A DNA stretch of 64,000 nucleotides from Virgibacillus sp. NKC19-16 (GCF_021560035.1 NZ_CP074373.1:1174001-1238000), one strand, 5' to 3'. Shown: positions 25,801 through 33,773, numbered from the stretch's first letter. Numbers and translations are program-made. Notes: a model not told the origin generated them from the letters alone.

Positions 25801-26299
25801 GTATTATTCTATGCTGGAATTTATTCAGTTGCCTGCGTTGCTGGAACGCGAATTTTATGTGCTGCCGTGGATTGCGATGGCGAGCTTAATAAAAAGGCTT
25901 GCTGGTGAAGAACATCAAAAAAATATGAATTATATGCAATGGACTATTTTGGTGATTGTGGCACTATTCCTCGTTCAGGATGGATTGGCAAGTAACACGG
26001 TTTATGACGCCATTATTGTAGGAACACTATCACTCACGTCCATGATTGGCGGCATGTATTCCAAACAAAAATCATTCTTTTTTGTGGGAGCGGGAGTATT
26101 ACTCTTGAATCTCTTTCTGCAGACAAGACCATTCTGGGGAGCAATGCCATGGTGGGCATACCTCCTCATTGCCGGTTCCATATTAATCACAGTCGCCAGT
26201 TATAATGAATGGTATAAACAGAAAACAACAAAAGGCAAAGAAACACTTATCACTATAATTAACAAAAAAATTGTTCAAAAAATAAAGAACTGGGACTGA
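22811..26299 (+). CDS. Large polytopic membrane protein, unknown function
   Basis: About 1162 residues. A soluble, acidic N-terminus of some 105 residues (LKKGSYISYETYNKMLQGYKR) is followed by about 30 or more hydrophobic helices starting at ITWSLAIGVILLLIGGTVL. The first block resembles DUF2157-type proteins; the whole matches large uncharacterised membrane proteins of bacilli. No catalytic motif is visible. AGGAAAGAGG supports the TTG at 22811; GTG 22802 and ATG 22823 are alternatives. Single gene with its own terminator. Confidence 0.8.
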   Translation: MKDRMTDQEKKELMEEELENLKKGSYISYETYNKMLQGYKRYYENFYPSLSEIPQVNDHEDKPEDDKRSAFQTQLSDDTTYEKESPAVRQDVPPTKRRLSAQEIRERNITWSLAIGVILLLIGGTVLATSTWDMLSHWMKTGMIAFVAVLFFGLAIFTNRILHITKTAFAFYVLGGLFLPIVYISIGFYEQLGSYLSIYGEGRFLYGAIGSLILLPVYLFLAANLQARLFVWFSNITLTLFAGFFILLFHLPVDGFYLGIMLFNSLLIASYYFLRKNNKWNLFTKEFVVYMQGNLILSTMLMLVFYSSDVFHGFNLILTAAIYFAMIYATNHREYNFVFSAMLVYGAFQVIEFSALHHIGPIAYALLGFFFLAIPKFMEDKHGITQVFRYTSAVISGLAFIYITLQGMVVRMDDPSVILVIAYLLIAGNFVYLSNLAKEKNVFFSYLSSIFLMTASFETVRIGETFFPYDSLVLPMFFVGFAFYITFGSVTITSFLKAIKTSARDIAMVVMGLCLLIRLVALDYGQAGIMLLFISIVAVAMDRFELRDFAKNTNFTTWLQPLSLGFSITLFYAANVTGNMEFAEFGPFEPLALVSASIVLLVMTVIWHYVKREKYKNYAFYVSQGFYFTGLLLTMHFSKFDFNPTLRAVIVFGGIIMAYFLYQKTKAATFRYVISSVSLVFYLTTLFALHAEGMMIRSSFVSSLQLPFGAFLLFVVGLILRKYDLKLTNVFWWLGHIYYPFALLISLFYGEIAVWSAALAVIVYGLSVLYAKKEWKIKVFLYAGFTSLWMLIIHVMLNLNMGDQLNYAWLATSILLMTVWYASKQVWKNRMIYYILPFSFIGAYNFTFSQPFDLTMLIVTLLYTGMIIRLLHVKKWDILNVFPLILVFTAFMKIADYYPGTDYLFFMILAVIFFSAGMFVYSTVYKENENNLPQLDWYTIAGFVALGFMYVHSGWVLWEQIFPGIFVALALFLQRNRLYFVEGKWVVVIAIGYLFEPYYSMLEFIQLPALLEREFYVLPWIAMASLIKRLAGEEHQKNMNYMQWTILVIVALFLVQDGLASNTVYDAIIVGTLSLTSMIGGMYSKQKSFFFVGAGVLLLNLFLQTRPFWGAMPWWAYLLIAGSILITVASYNEWYKQKTTKGKETLITIINKKIVQKIKNWD

Positions 26300-26327
26300 G
26301 GGATAGCATTCTTCATCCCAGTTCTTT
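26284..26327 (+). terminator. Terminator overlapping the membrane-protein gene end
   Basis: AAAGAACTGGGA and TCCCAGTTCTTT form a 12-bp stem that overlaps the last codons. The T tail is short. Confidence 0.75.
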
Positions 26328-26400
26328 AATTGGTAGTAGGAGAGTAATTAGGGCATATAATCATAAATTTTTGTAACACTAATTACTGGAGGTGGTCTTA

Positions 26401-26547
26401 GTGGCTAAAAAGAATAATACGAATCGGAGCAAGCAAAAAGTGAACGATTCAAGTTTAAATCCTCAGGGCTTGTCCGAAGATATAGCGGATCAGCAAGCCA
26501 AATCCCAGCTTGAGCAACGGGCAAAAAAGAAGAATACGAAAATATAG
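26401..26547 (+). CDS. Small basic/hydrophilic protein, possibly sporulation
   Basis: 48 residues from a GTG start, with GGAGGTGG 5 bases upstream. It is rich in Lys, Asn and Gln (KKNNTNRSKQK at the N-terminus, EQRAKKKNTK at the C-terminus) with GLSEDIADQQAK in the middle. The stop lies 3 bases before csgA, so both are likely one transcript made in the forespore. Its composition is like small acid-soluble spore proteins, but I do not recognise a named family. Confidence 0.7.
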   Translation: MAKKNNTNRSKQKVNDSSLNPQGLSEDIADQQAKSQLEQRAKKKNTKI

Positions 26548-26550
26548 AAG

Positions 26551-26808
26551 GTGAACCTAATCGATTATACACTAGATTATTTACGTGAATCACTGTCCAA
26601 TCATATGGAAAGTGATATGTGCCAACAAATTGTCAGGAAAATGGAAGCCAATAAATACGAGAACGAAGAGATGTTTGCTAGAGATTTAAGTGAAGAGGAA
26701 ATGGCGTATTTACATGATGTTCTGGAAAGTGAGCTTAATTACGCTAGGAATGCTCGGGATGATGTTCGGACAAAAGAATTAACGGAGGTCTTCGAATTAT
26801 TATTTTGA
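26551..26808 (+). CDS. csgA: Sporulation-specific protein CsgA
   Basis: 85 residues. TLDYLRESLSNHMESDMCQQI, KYENEEMFARDLSEEEM and KELTEVFELLF align with Bacillus subtilis CsgA, a SigG-dependent small protein packed in spores. The start is GTG at 26551 with GAAGGTG-like bases partly inside the previous gene, suggesting translational coupling. It is direct evidence that the host sporulates. Confidence 0.85.
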   Translation: MNLIDYTLDYLRESLSNHMESDMCQQIVRKMEANKYENEEMFARDLSEEEMAYLHDVLESELNYARNARDDVRTKELTEVFELLF

Positions 26809-26827
26809 TAAATAGGAGAATTTTCCA

Positions 26828-26856
26828 TTGAAATTTCTTTGCCCCGGGTATATAAT
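26828..26856 (+). promoter_or_regulatory. Strong SigA-type promoter of a noncoding RNA
   Basis: TTGAAA at 26828-26833 and TATAAT at 26851-26856 are exactly 17 bases apart, predicting a start near 26863. No gene begins in the next 340 bases, so the product is probably an RNA. Confidence 0.75.
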
Positions 26857-26862
26857 GTATTT

Positions 26863-27095
26863 ACAAGCTACGATGTGCGTATTCAAATAAGTTTTAACCT
26901 CTAACAGATGAATAGGGAGTTTTATATAAAAATTGGAATGTCGGGCCGTCAATGTGTAGCGGAAGACAGGAATGTTTTTGCAAACACCCACTTGGAGAAG
27001 TGGTGGTTTAAAACTTTTTATATTAAATACGGCAATTGTGGCCTGTAACTTTATAAATGATAGGGACCAGCTTCTTTTGGAGGCTGGTCTTTTAG
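26863..27095 (+). ncRNA. Candidate structured RNA, 6S-like rod
   Basis: The ends pair: 26865-26871 with 27045-27051, 26876-26883 with 27026-27034, and an 11-bp helix of AAGTTTTAACC (26889-26899) with GGTTTAAAACTT (27005-27016). Inside are hairpins CCACTT/AAGTGG (26988-27003), TGTTT/AAACA (26973-26986) and TGTC/GACA (26939-26968). The paired part spans about 190 nt, the size and rod shape of 6S RNA, with a hairpin on the 3' side of the centre. A terminator follows. No open frame with a ribosome site lies in it. The 6S identity is a suggestion. Confidence 0.55.
27065..27093 (+). terminator. Terminator after the structured RNA
   Basis: GACCAGC and GCTGGTC pair around an 11-nt loop and are followed by TTTTAG. 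Confidence 0.8.
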
Positions 27096-27204
27096 TATTT
27101 GGTTGATATAAGTAAAACTTTAAAAAAGCGATATTTAAAATGTATTATACTCCTCGGGTTGTTATTGATATGATTAGATCATACGATATAAGGAGCTGGA
27201 TATT

Positions 27205-27573
27205 ATGAATTTCTACTTTGAATCAATTGATCATGTGCGGCTTGCAGCACCTGTAGATAGTGAAGATGAAGCACGAGCATTTTTCCGGGATATATTAGGC
27301 TTTGAGGAAATAGACAAACCTGATACATTGCGGGATGAAGGCGGAGTGTGGTTTCGTTCCGGGAATGTACATGTACATATTGGATCAGATGACCCGTTTA
27401 CGTCTGCTAAAAGAGCTCATCCTGCTTTTCATGTGAAGAATTTGGAAGGAATGAAGGAGCACTTGGCTGCGAAAAATGTTGACTTTCGGGTTGATGATCG
27501 TCTACCTGGAGCGAATCGCTTTTATGTAAATGATCCATTTGGTAATCGGATTGAGTTTCTAGAGTGGGTGTAA
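27205..27573 (+). CDS. VOC (glyoxalase/dioxygenase fold) protein
   Basis: 122 residues of the vicinal oxygen chelate fold. It has SIDHVRLAAP, the metal-like GGVWFRSGNVHVHIG, AHPAFHVKNLEGMKEHL and the end strand FYVNDPFGNRIEFLEW. The substrate is unknown; relatives include glyoxalase-like and fosfomycin-resistance-like proteins. AAGGAGC lies 12 bases before the ATG. Single gene. Confidence 0.85.
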   Translation: MNFYFESIDHVRLAAPVDSEDEARAFFRDILGFEEIDKPDTLRDEGGVWFRSGNVHVHIGSDDPFTSAKRAHPAFHVKNLEGMKEHLAAKNVDFRVDDRLPGANRFYVNDPFGNRIEFLEWV

Positions 27574-27746
27574 TTATAGAACAATTTGAGCGTATGTATA
27601 GGAGGATCTGGGGCTGTACTTGAGTATTAGCCTCATTTTTTATTTCTAATATGAAAATATATTGTAAAATTGAAAATAAAAATCTTTAGAAAACAGCCCT
27701 GTAATAAGGGATCAAGAAAATGAATAAAAATTAAGGGGGGTGTAAA

Positions 27747-28694
27747 TTGAAAAAAAGAATACTACTTATTTCCGGGATTATTGCAAGCCTACTTCTTGTT
27801 GCAGTTTTTCTGGTAACGAATTATTTTTATGGGGAAGCTGTACAGCGGGGGAATGAGGTTGAATTACATAGTGAAGAAGTTGAGACGGTTGCCAGCGAGC
27901 AGGATCAATCGATCATAGAAGAAGCTGAGGAATGGTTCGGGGTGCAGGGTAAACAAGTCGTTGAGCAGACTTCATATGATGATTTAACATTAAAAGCAAT
28001 TTATTTGGATAATGAAGTATCAACCGGTAAAGCTGTTATTCTTGCTCACGGGTTTCGCGGGGTGAAAGAGGATATGGATGAACTGGTGAAATTTTATTAT
28101 GATCAAGGGTTTGATGTATTAATGCCGGACGCCCGTGGACACGGGGAAAGTGAAGGTGACTATATCGGATTTGGCTGGCATGGTCGACTCGATTATCAAC
28201 AATGGGCCGAAATGTTGGTCGATAACCATGGGGCTGAAGACATATTTCTCCATGGGAATTCAATGGGCGCTGCTCTTGTTTTAATGGCGAGTGGGGAAGA
28301 CCTTACTGATGAGGTGAAAGGAATTGTAGCAGATAGCGGGTACACGACGGCTAAGGAAGAATTAACGCATCAGCTGAACCATTTATATAATCTTCCAGCT
28401 TTTCCGTTGCTTGATGTAACAAGTGTGATGACAAAGGTGAGAGCAGGTTACACCTTTGAAGAAGCCTCTGCGATCGATCAGGTGAAAGATAACACGCGTC
28501 CATTATTCATTATTCACGGCGCGGAAGATGAACTTGTCCCAACGGAAATGGCCGATAAACTATACGCGGCAGCTGGTGGTGAAAAGGAACTATGGATTGT
28601 TCCTGATGCCGGACACACGGATGCCCATACGGTTGCGACTGCAGAATTTCAGGAGCGGTTGCAGGATTTTATAGATGGTGTGTTGGGGGAATAG
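27747..28694 (+). CDS. Membrane-anchored alpha/beta hydrolase, copy 1
   Basis: 315 residues. An N-terminal hydrophobic helix (ILLISGIIASLLLVAVFLV) anchors the enzyme with the catalytic domain outside. The oxyanion region is ILAHGFRGVKED, the nucleophile Ser is in HGNSMGAALVLMASGED, the acid is in GAEDELVPTE and the His in PDAGHTDAHT. It resembles Bacillus YqkD. It is a close paralogue of 39387-40343, sharing DARGHGESEGDYIGFGWH-like sequence. TTG start with AAGGGGGG 6 bases upstream. The substrate is not known. Confidence 0.85.
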   Translation: MKKRILLISGIIASLLLVAVFLVTNYFYGEAVQRGNEVELHSEEVETVASEQDQSIIEEAEEWFGVQGKQVVEQTSYDDLTLKAIYLDNEVSTGKAVILAHGFRGVKEDMDELVKFYYDQGFDVLMPDARGHGESEGDYIGFGWHGRLDYQQWAEMLVDNHGAEDIFLHGNSMGAALVLMASGEDLTDEVKGIVADSGYTTAKEELTHQLNHLYNLPAFPLLDVTSVMTKVRAGYTFEEASAIDQVKDNTRPLFIIHGAEDELVPTEMADKLYAAAGGEKELWIVPDAGHTDAHTVATAEFQERLQDFIDGVLGE

Positions 28695-28702
28695 GTTGTT
28701 TG

Positions 28703-28735
28703 AAAACTGTTACTTTATAGGGTAGCAGTTTTTGT
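28703..28735 (+). terminator. Terminator of hydrolase copy 1
   Basis: AAACTGTTAC and GTAGCAGTTT pair with one mismatch and run into TTTTTG. Confidence 0.7.
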
Positions 28736-28755
28736 CTACCGTTTTGGACGTGCTG

Positions 28756-28938
28756 TCTCCCATTTCGGATGTTGGTTCTCCCGATTTGAATGCGCTGTCT
28801 CCCGGTTTAGACGCTAGCTCTCCCGATTCGAACATGCTGTCTCCCGGCTTGGATGCTAGCTCTCCCGATTTGAACGTGTTGTCTCCCGGTTTAGACGCTT
28901 CCACTTTCGATTCAAGTGTGCTTTCTCCATTTGCATCC
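28756..28938. repeat. 21-bp/42-bp minisatellite, TCTCCC units
   Basis: Eight full 21-bp units and a partial ninth, each beginning TCTCCC or a variant. Two unit types alternate: TCTCCCGATTTGAATGCGCTG-like and TCTCCCGGTTTAGACGCTAGC-like, giving a 42-bp period. It is open in both directions, reading SPDLNAL SPGLDAS heptads one way, but has no ribosome site, so it is probably untranslated. The region to 29137 otherwise holds a hairpin (TGCCCC.. TAGAAAAGGGGCA, 29055-29103) and no gene. Confidence 0.85.
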
Positions 28939-29137
28939 TAAATTTGATGGACTCATATTAGATGTGTTTAATACAACACATATAATATAAACTGGATGAA
29001 GATTAATGATCATTCCGTTTACAGGAAATTCCTATTAATTAACATAACCATTTTTGCCCCCTTTCTATAATTATAATCGATTATAGGTGTAGAAAAGGGG
29101 CATAAAATGGGTTAAATATTTTAAAACATAGCAGCAC

Positions 29138-29183
29138 CAAAACATCCCCTTCTTTCTGTTATCATGAATTAGGGGTGTTTTTT
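29138..29183 (+). terminator. Terminator-like hairpin
   Basis: AAACATCCCCT and AGGGGTGTTTTTT pair across a long loop. It stands before the phosphotransferase gene with no gene just upstream, so it may be an attenuator or the end of an unseen transcript. Confidence 0.6.
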
Positions 29184-29269
29184 AGCTAAAAAATACTGAA
29201 ATCATAGCAGGAAGATAGCCACTTATGGCGAATCTTAATAATAGGGGTTTTTACAACATGGAGGACAAA

Positions 29270-30244
29270 ATGGCAAACATAAGCGTAAAACATACATTAA
29301 TAGATGAAATATCAATCATAGGATTATTAGAAGGCTATAATTTAGGGCCTATAAGCCACTGCAGGTTTTTAACAAGAGGTTTAAATGACACCTATCTGAT
29401 CATCACACCAAGAAAGCAATATATTTTCAGAGTTTACCGCCATGGATGGAGAAGTGAAGAGACTATTGCGTTTGAATTGGATGCACTGCACCATTTACAT
29501 GAAAAAAAGTATCCAGCTTCTTATCCGATCGCAAAACGTGATGGTACTTATGTATGTGAAATAGATGCGCCTGAAGGACTGCGTTATGGCGTGTTGTTTA
29601 CGTATTCAAAGGGCGTGAGACCTTCGATTAATGCAGAGAACGCAAAATTAATTGGAGAAGTACTGGGGGACTTGCATCATGTTACCGATGATTTTCATTC
29701 TGAGCGCAGTCGCGGATTTGAATTAAACCTGAATCATTTATTGGATGAACCAACTTCCCTTATTTTGCCGGTTATTCGCAAGTTCTTAGGCAAAGAAGTA
29801 GAAGGGGATATTCAGGAGATTGTAGAAAACCTCAAGACAGGACTGAATAATAAAAAATTGGAAACAGGCTTCTGTCATGGTGATTTTCATAGCCGTAATA
29901 TGCATATGAATAAAGGTAGAGTCGAGGTCTTTGATTTTGATTGCGGGGCAATAGGATTCAGGGCATATGATGTTGCGGTATCTTGGTGGAACTTGCTTAC
30001 GAATTATGGCGAGCGGGAAGAAGAATGCTGGGATGGGCTTCTAAATGGCTATTCGTCCCAACGGAGATTGGCAAAAGACGATGTTGATAGTTTACCACTA
30101 TTTATCACTGCACGAAGATTTTGGCTACTCGGCACAATGCTGCAAAATGATGATGTATGGGGAACGAATTGGTTAAATAAGCAGTCCTTGGAGTTATTCG
30201 TATTGCAGGTCAAGACGGATATGATACGTGAAATAAAGAGGTGA
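29270..30244 (+). CDS. APH-fold phosphotransferase
   Basis: 324 residues of the aminoglycoside phosphotransferase/homoserine kinase-like fold. The Brenner motif is FCHGDFHSRNMHM and the metal motif is VEVFDFDCGAIGFRAYDVAVSWW. N-terminal FLTRGLNDTYLI and QYIFRVYRHGWR fit the nucleotide-binding lobe. Such proteins include spectinomycin kinase-like, CotH/YihE-like and homoserine kinase II forms; the substrate cannot be read off. Start ATG 29270 is chosen for GGAGG 5 bases upstream; the frame opens at 29225 without one. Confidence 0.8.
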   Translation: MANISVKHTLIDEISIIGLLEGYNLGPISHCRFLTRGLNDTYLIITPRKQYIFRVYRHGWRSEETIAFELDALHHLHEKKYPASYPIAKRDGTYVCEIDAPEGLRYGVLFTYSKGVRPSINAENAKLIGEVLGDLHHVTDDFHSERSRGFELNLNHLLDEPTSLILPVIRKFLGKEVEGDIQEIVENLKTGLNNKKLETGFCHGDFHSRNMHMNKGRVEVFDFDCGAIGFRAYDVAVSWWNLLTNYGEREEECWDGLLNGYSSQRRLAKDDVDSLPLFITARRFWLLGTMLQNDDVWGTNWLNKQSLELFVLQVKTDMIREIKR

Positions 30245-30249
30245 GTACA

Positions 30250-30630
30250 TTGCCAAATTGGGTTTGGGTTATATATTATTTGTTTCTGTTGTTAACCTTA
30301 ATCAGTGCGATTTATAGTTGTTTTCGAGGCAAATTAATATATTGGGCTTATGCATGCATTATCGTTTCACTGCTGGTCCCCATCGTTGGATTATTATTCC
30401 GTGCGCAGCACACAACAGACATGAATGGATTGGGATACCTTTTTTCTCAACTGGGAAATGGAGATTTATGGGCAGTATTGATTACGCTTTGTTTAGTGTA
30501 TGTTGGGCTCTGGTGGGTTTTATTCATTCGGGACGAGATGGATATGGATGCGGTTATCAGGAGGATGCGGACATTAAGTGAAACGGTGAAAAAACGTTTT
30601 TATGAGTTAAATAACAAAAGGGAAAGGTGA
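30250..30630 (+). CDS. Small membrane protein, unknown
   Basis: 126 residues with three hydrophobic segments (VIYYLFLLLTLISAIYSCF, ACIIVSLLVPIVGLLF, WAVLITLCLVYVGLWWVLF) and a basic, soluble C-terminus. No family recognised. It is immediately downstream of the phosphotransferase gene: GAGGTGA overlaps the previous stop and serves the TTG at 30250; GTG 30241 is the alternative start. Confidence 0.65.
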   Translation: MPNWVWVIYYLFLLLTLISAIYSCFRGKLIYWAYACIIVSLLVPIVGLLFRAQHTTDMNGLGYLFSQLGNGDLWAVLITLCLVYVGLWWVLFIRDEMDMDAVIRRMRTLSETVKKRFYELNNKRER

Positions 30631-30633
30631 GGT

Positions 30634-30834
30634 ATGACAAAAATCAGGGTTCAACCCCTAATTATAATAGGGCTGTTTCTAAGTGCGCTGAATATGGCTA
30701 TTTATGCTTTTAATAATTTCGGTAATAATGATGCAGGTTACGGAATTTTATTTGTGATACTAACATTGTTTTTTCTGGGAATTGGTATTTATAGTATTGT
30801 AAGGAATCGAAAATTAGCTAGGAAAGAGCATTAA
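30634..30834 (+). CDS. Small two-helix membrane protein, unknown
   Basis: 66 residues with two membrane helices (LIIIGLFLSALNMAIYAF and ILFVILTLFFLGIGIYSIV) and a basic tail. AAAGGTGAGG precedes the ATG, 3 bases after the previous stop, so it is in the same transcript. No function recognised. Confidence 0.7.
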   Translation: MTKIRVQPLIIIGLFLSALNMAIYAFNNFGNNDAGYGILFVILTLFFLGIGIYSIVRNRKLARKEH

Positions 30835-30864
30835 GTTTAATTAATGTAGAAAGAAGGAGCATCC

Positions 30865-31641
30865 ATGATTTATGAATCAGATCTTAATGTAAGAAAAAAG
30901 TTATTCCCTATGTTTGATGGTATGAATGACACCATTATTCTTTCATGTCTTCAAGGGCATATGGGAAGTGCTTGGGTGGATGATCTTGAAAGCCCCACCG
31001 CCTGCCAAATTTCACTAGGAGATTTTGTATTCTATGCTGGTAACCCTCATGCAAAAGAAGCTGAAGCATTATTGAATAATTTGCCTGAAAACATTCTAGC
31101 AATTGTCAATACAAATGAATGGAAAAAACGCATCGAAACGATTCACGAAGGTTCAATTAAAAAAATACAGCGATATAGTTTCAAAAAGAATGTTGAAGAT
31201 CTGGATCGTAATCATATTGGGAAATTTTTATCAGGTCTGCCAGAAGGACATGAACTAAAAAGAATTGATGCATCCTTGGCAAAGGAAGCCTCTTTGCATG
31301 AGATTTCAAAGGACTTCACAGGGCAGTTTGATTCTATCGATGATTATTTAAATAGAGGATTAGGCTATGCTGTTGTGTATGATGGAAAAGTTGCATGCGG
31401 CGCATCATCCTATAGTATTTATGATACAGGAATTGAGATAGAAATTGGTACACATCCTAATCATAGAAGAAAAGGCTTAGCGACTGTAGCAGCTGCTGCT
31501 TTAATTTTGGAGTGTCTTGACAGGGGATTATATCCTAGTTGGGATGCGGCGAATTTGGAGTCTGCTGAGTTAGCACAAAAGCTTGGATATGTTTTGGATG
31601 GGGCGTATGATACGTATTATATAACGTATAAAAGGTTTTAG
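30865..31641 (+). CDS. GNAT family N-acetyltransferase
   Basis: 258 residues. The C-terminal half has the acetyl-CoA motif IEIGTHPNHRRKGLATVAAAALI and the end strand AQKLGYVLDGAYDTYYI. The N-terminal half (about residues 1-130) is the extra domain found in the two-domain GNAT group PF12746. The substrate is unknown. AAGGAG lies 5-6 bases before the ATG. Confidence 0.85.
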   Translation: MIYESDLNVRKKLFPMFDGMNDTIILSCLQGHMGSAWVDDLESPTACQISLGDFVFYAGNPHAKEAEALLNNLPENILAIVNTNEWKKRIETIHEGSIKKIQRYSFKKNVEDLDRNHIGKFLSGLPEGHELKRIDASLAKEASLHEISKDFTGQFDSIDDYLNRGLGYAVVYDGKVACGASSYSIYDTGIEIEIGTHPNHRRKGLATVAAAALILECLDRGLYPSWDAANLESAELAQKLGYVLDGAYDTYYITYKRF

Positions 31642-31794
31642 TTGAAAAGAGGCTGAAGAAAGCTGGTATAAAGAAAATTCGACTTGGGTTTAATGAATTA
31701 AGAGAGTCTTTACGTAATTATTTACAATGAAGCCAGTATTGTATAGAATAATGGAATAGAAGAGACATCATAGATGGACAAGGAGAAAGAAAAT

Positions 31795-32358
31795 TTGAAA
31801 ACAGAAAAACAAAAAATGATAAGTGGCGAATGGTATAATCCAGCTGACTCAGAATTACAAGCCGAACAATTACATGCAAAAAAATTAACGAGATTATATA
31901 ATCAAACCCTAGAAACCGAAAATACGAAACGGGGCCAAATTTTGAAAGAACTTTTCGGCTCTACTGGCGAAAACGTTTTTATTGAACCAACTTTCCGATG
32001 TGATTACGGTTATAACATTCATGTTGGGGAGAATTTTTATTCGAATTTTAATTGTGTTTTTTTAGACGTCTGTGAAATTAGGATCGGAAATAACTGCTTC
32101 ATTGCGCCAGGTGTACATATTTATACCGCGATACATCCATTGAATCCGAACATACGAAAATCCGGAATAGAGTCTGGAAAACCGGTTATCATCGGAGACA
32201 ATGTATGGGTTGGTGGTGGTGCAATCATCAATCCTGGAATTCATGTAGGGGATAATGTAGTGATTGGATCTGGTGCTGTCGTAACAAGGGATGTACCTAA
32301 TAATACGGTTGTAGGTGGAAACCCAGCTAAGGTTATTAATGAACTGGAGTTAGAATGA
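31795..32358 (+). CDS. maa: Maltose/galactoside O-acetyltransferase type
   Basis: 187 residues. The N-terminal segment [20 protein letters not shown] is the maltose acetyltransferase cap. The left-handed beta-helix follows with hexapeptides ending in [20 protein letters not shown] and [27 protein letters not shown]. The catalytic His is in [15 protein letters not shown] supports the TTG start at 31795; ATG 31774 opens the frame but would carry seven extra residues over its own ribosome site. Confidence 0.85.
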   Translation: MKTEKQKMISGEWYNPADSELQAEQLHAKKLTRLYNQTLETENTKRGQILKELFGSTGENVFIEPTFRCDYGYNIHVGENFYSNFNCVFLDVCEIRIGNNCFIAPGVHIYTAIHPLNPNIRKSGIESGKPVIIGDNVWVGGGAIINPGIHVGDNVVIGSGAVVTRDVPNNTVVGGNPAKVINELELE

Positions 32359-32548
32359 AGGCCAATAGTGACTTTAAGTATTATTTAGCTCCTTCAATAC
32401 ATATATAGACTAATGAATAGGAATCAAAATGGTTTGAAATTATTAACAACTGATGTTTTCGCATAACCCTTGGGTAAATGGGGATTATCCTTTACTGTGA
32501 GTGTAGGTATTCTGATGTTAGGGTATATGTAGTCATGGAGTGATTTTA

Positions 32549-33055
32549 ATGGATGAAAAAATAAATTCATTTCCGCCTGTTGTACCGAGAGATCCCAAGG
32601 TGCTTATTCTTGGATCTATTCCTGGTGGGATGTCGCTTGAAAAACAGGAATATTACGGGAACCCTCGTAACCATTTTTGGAGCGATCTCTATGAGCTTTT
32701 TGATCAGAATCCGCTTGATGAGTATGAACAAAGAATTGCATTTGTAAAGCAACATGGGATTGCTTTATGGGATTCGATAGGCAAGTGCTACAGGGAAGGG
32801 AGTTTGGATTCAAATATTTGGGAAGAGGAACCGAATGATATCGTCGGATTATTAAAGGAGCACCCAACCATTACATTAATTGCATGTAATGGAGGGAAAT
32901 CCTATCAAACATTTAAAAGAAATTTTCCAGCCGATGAACTAGAGGGAGTGGATGTCGTGAAAATGCCATCAACCAGCCCGATTCCTGGAAAATATACGAA
33001 ATCATTTGCAGGGAAAGTAGAGGCATGGAGTAAAATTTTACAAGTCACGACTTAG
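32549..33055 (+). CDS. DNA-deoxyinosine glycosylase (UDG family 6)
   Basis: 168 residues of the uracil-DNA glycosylase fold. LILGSIPGGMSLEKQEYYGNP and RNHFW form motif 1, WDSIGKC follows, and KMPSTSPIPG is the motif-2 region. These match the hypoxanthine-DNA glycosylase group that removes deaminated adenine. GGAG lies 8 bases before ATG 32549; a GTG at 32540 is less likely. Single gene. Confidence 0.82.
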   Translation: MDEKINSFPPVVPRDPKVLILGSIPGGMSLEKQEYYGNPRNHFWSDLYELFDQNPLDEYEQRIAFVKQHGIALWDSIGKCYREGSLDSNIWEEEPNDIVGLLKEHPTITLIACNGGKSYQTFKRNFPADELEGVDVVKMPSTSPIPGKYTKSFAGKVEAWSKILQVTT

Positions 33056-33222
33056 AGATGCCTTTCTTTATACTTAATAATTTCACCAATGCCAAAATGT
33101 GAAACCAGTTGTATTTTTGAGACCAATAGAATACAATGTTAAAGTGTGAGTCGTAAGGGATAACTTACGACCCACCTCAGACGGTGCCTTGCATCAGTTA
33201 GGCGGCTTCGTCTAGGGAAAGG

Positions 33223-33278
33223 AAAAAAAGTAATTGTCCAAGGGTCGGGTGTATCTGATCGGGATGATTACTTTTTTT
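33223..33278. terminator. Bidirectional terminator at the toxin 3' end
   Basis: AAAAAAAGTAAT at 33223-33234 and ATTACTTTTTTT at 33267-33278 pair perfectly over 12 bp. It overlaps the toxin stop codon on the minus strand and gives a T run on either strand. Confidence 0.7.
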
Positions 33279-33357
33279 CTTGGCTGGTGTTCACAACTAA
33301 CAGGACAAGTGTGGCAAATAAAAACATTAACTCAAGCACTTTGTCAATTGGTATCAC
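33268..33357 (-). CDS. Holin-like type I toxin peptide
   Basis: 29 residues, MIPIDKVLELMFLFATLVLLVVNTSQEKK with a GTG start read as Met: see residues 10-22 for the single membrane helix and the basic/polar tail. This is the form of the putative holin-like toxins (Hol_Tox) of Gram-positive bacteria. AAAGGGG lies 9 bases upstream. Downstream hairpins GTCGTAAG/CTTACGAC (33149-33172) and AGACG/CGTCT (33179-33214) fit the long structured 3' region of such mRNAs and a possible antisense RNA. The rest of 33056-33773 shows no other gene apart from a TTAATACC/GGTATTAA palindrome near 33595. Confidence 0.7.
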   Translation of the reverse strand: MIPIDKVLELMFLFATLVLLVVNTSQEKK

Positions 33358-33773
33358 AAGCTCACGCCCCTTTCATTAGGGGATTTAAGCCGCCATGTAA
33401 AAAGTTCATCTCTTTTACTGCTTTCTTCCTGAGCACACCTTGCAGGACCCGTCCTCTCTATTATACAACAAAATTATTAAGAAAAGTTTAAATTATTAAT
33501 AAATGGTAAAATATTCCTATATAAAAGATGATTTATCAAGGCTAAAGTAGTGCAAACAGTTGATATGTATTAGTTATGACGACCTCCCATGCTAATACCT
33601 TGGTATTAACACTACCCGTCCCACATATATGGATAAAAATCTACGTTCGTAAATTTTTCCTTCGGATTCTAAAAACATACACGGATTGAAATAGATGTGA
33701 CGCTCATATTTGGTATAGAACATTTCCAAATGTACTTATCTTTGGTATTGTTTATAAAAAAGAGGTTGGTTAT

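Noticed and set aside
26863-27095. T-box, SRP or RNase P RNA as the identity of the structured RNA
   Set aside because: No T-box AGGGTGGTACCGCG-like motif and no SRP or RNase P core sequences were seen, and no gene follows directly downstream under its control.
28732-28941. Protein of SPxLxxx heptads encoded by the minisatellite
   Set aside because: Starts at a TTG within terminator T residues with no ribosome site; the repeat is open on both strands because its unit is a multiple of 3 without stops.
33234-33491. Possible 85-residue plus-strand protein
   Set aside because: It is antisense to the holin-like toxin, and its start lies in the terminator stem.
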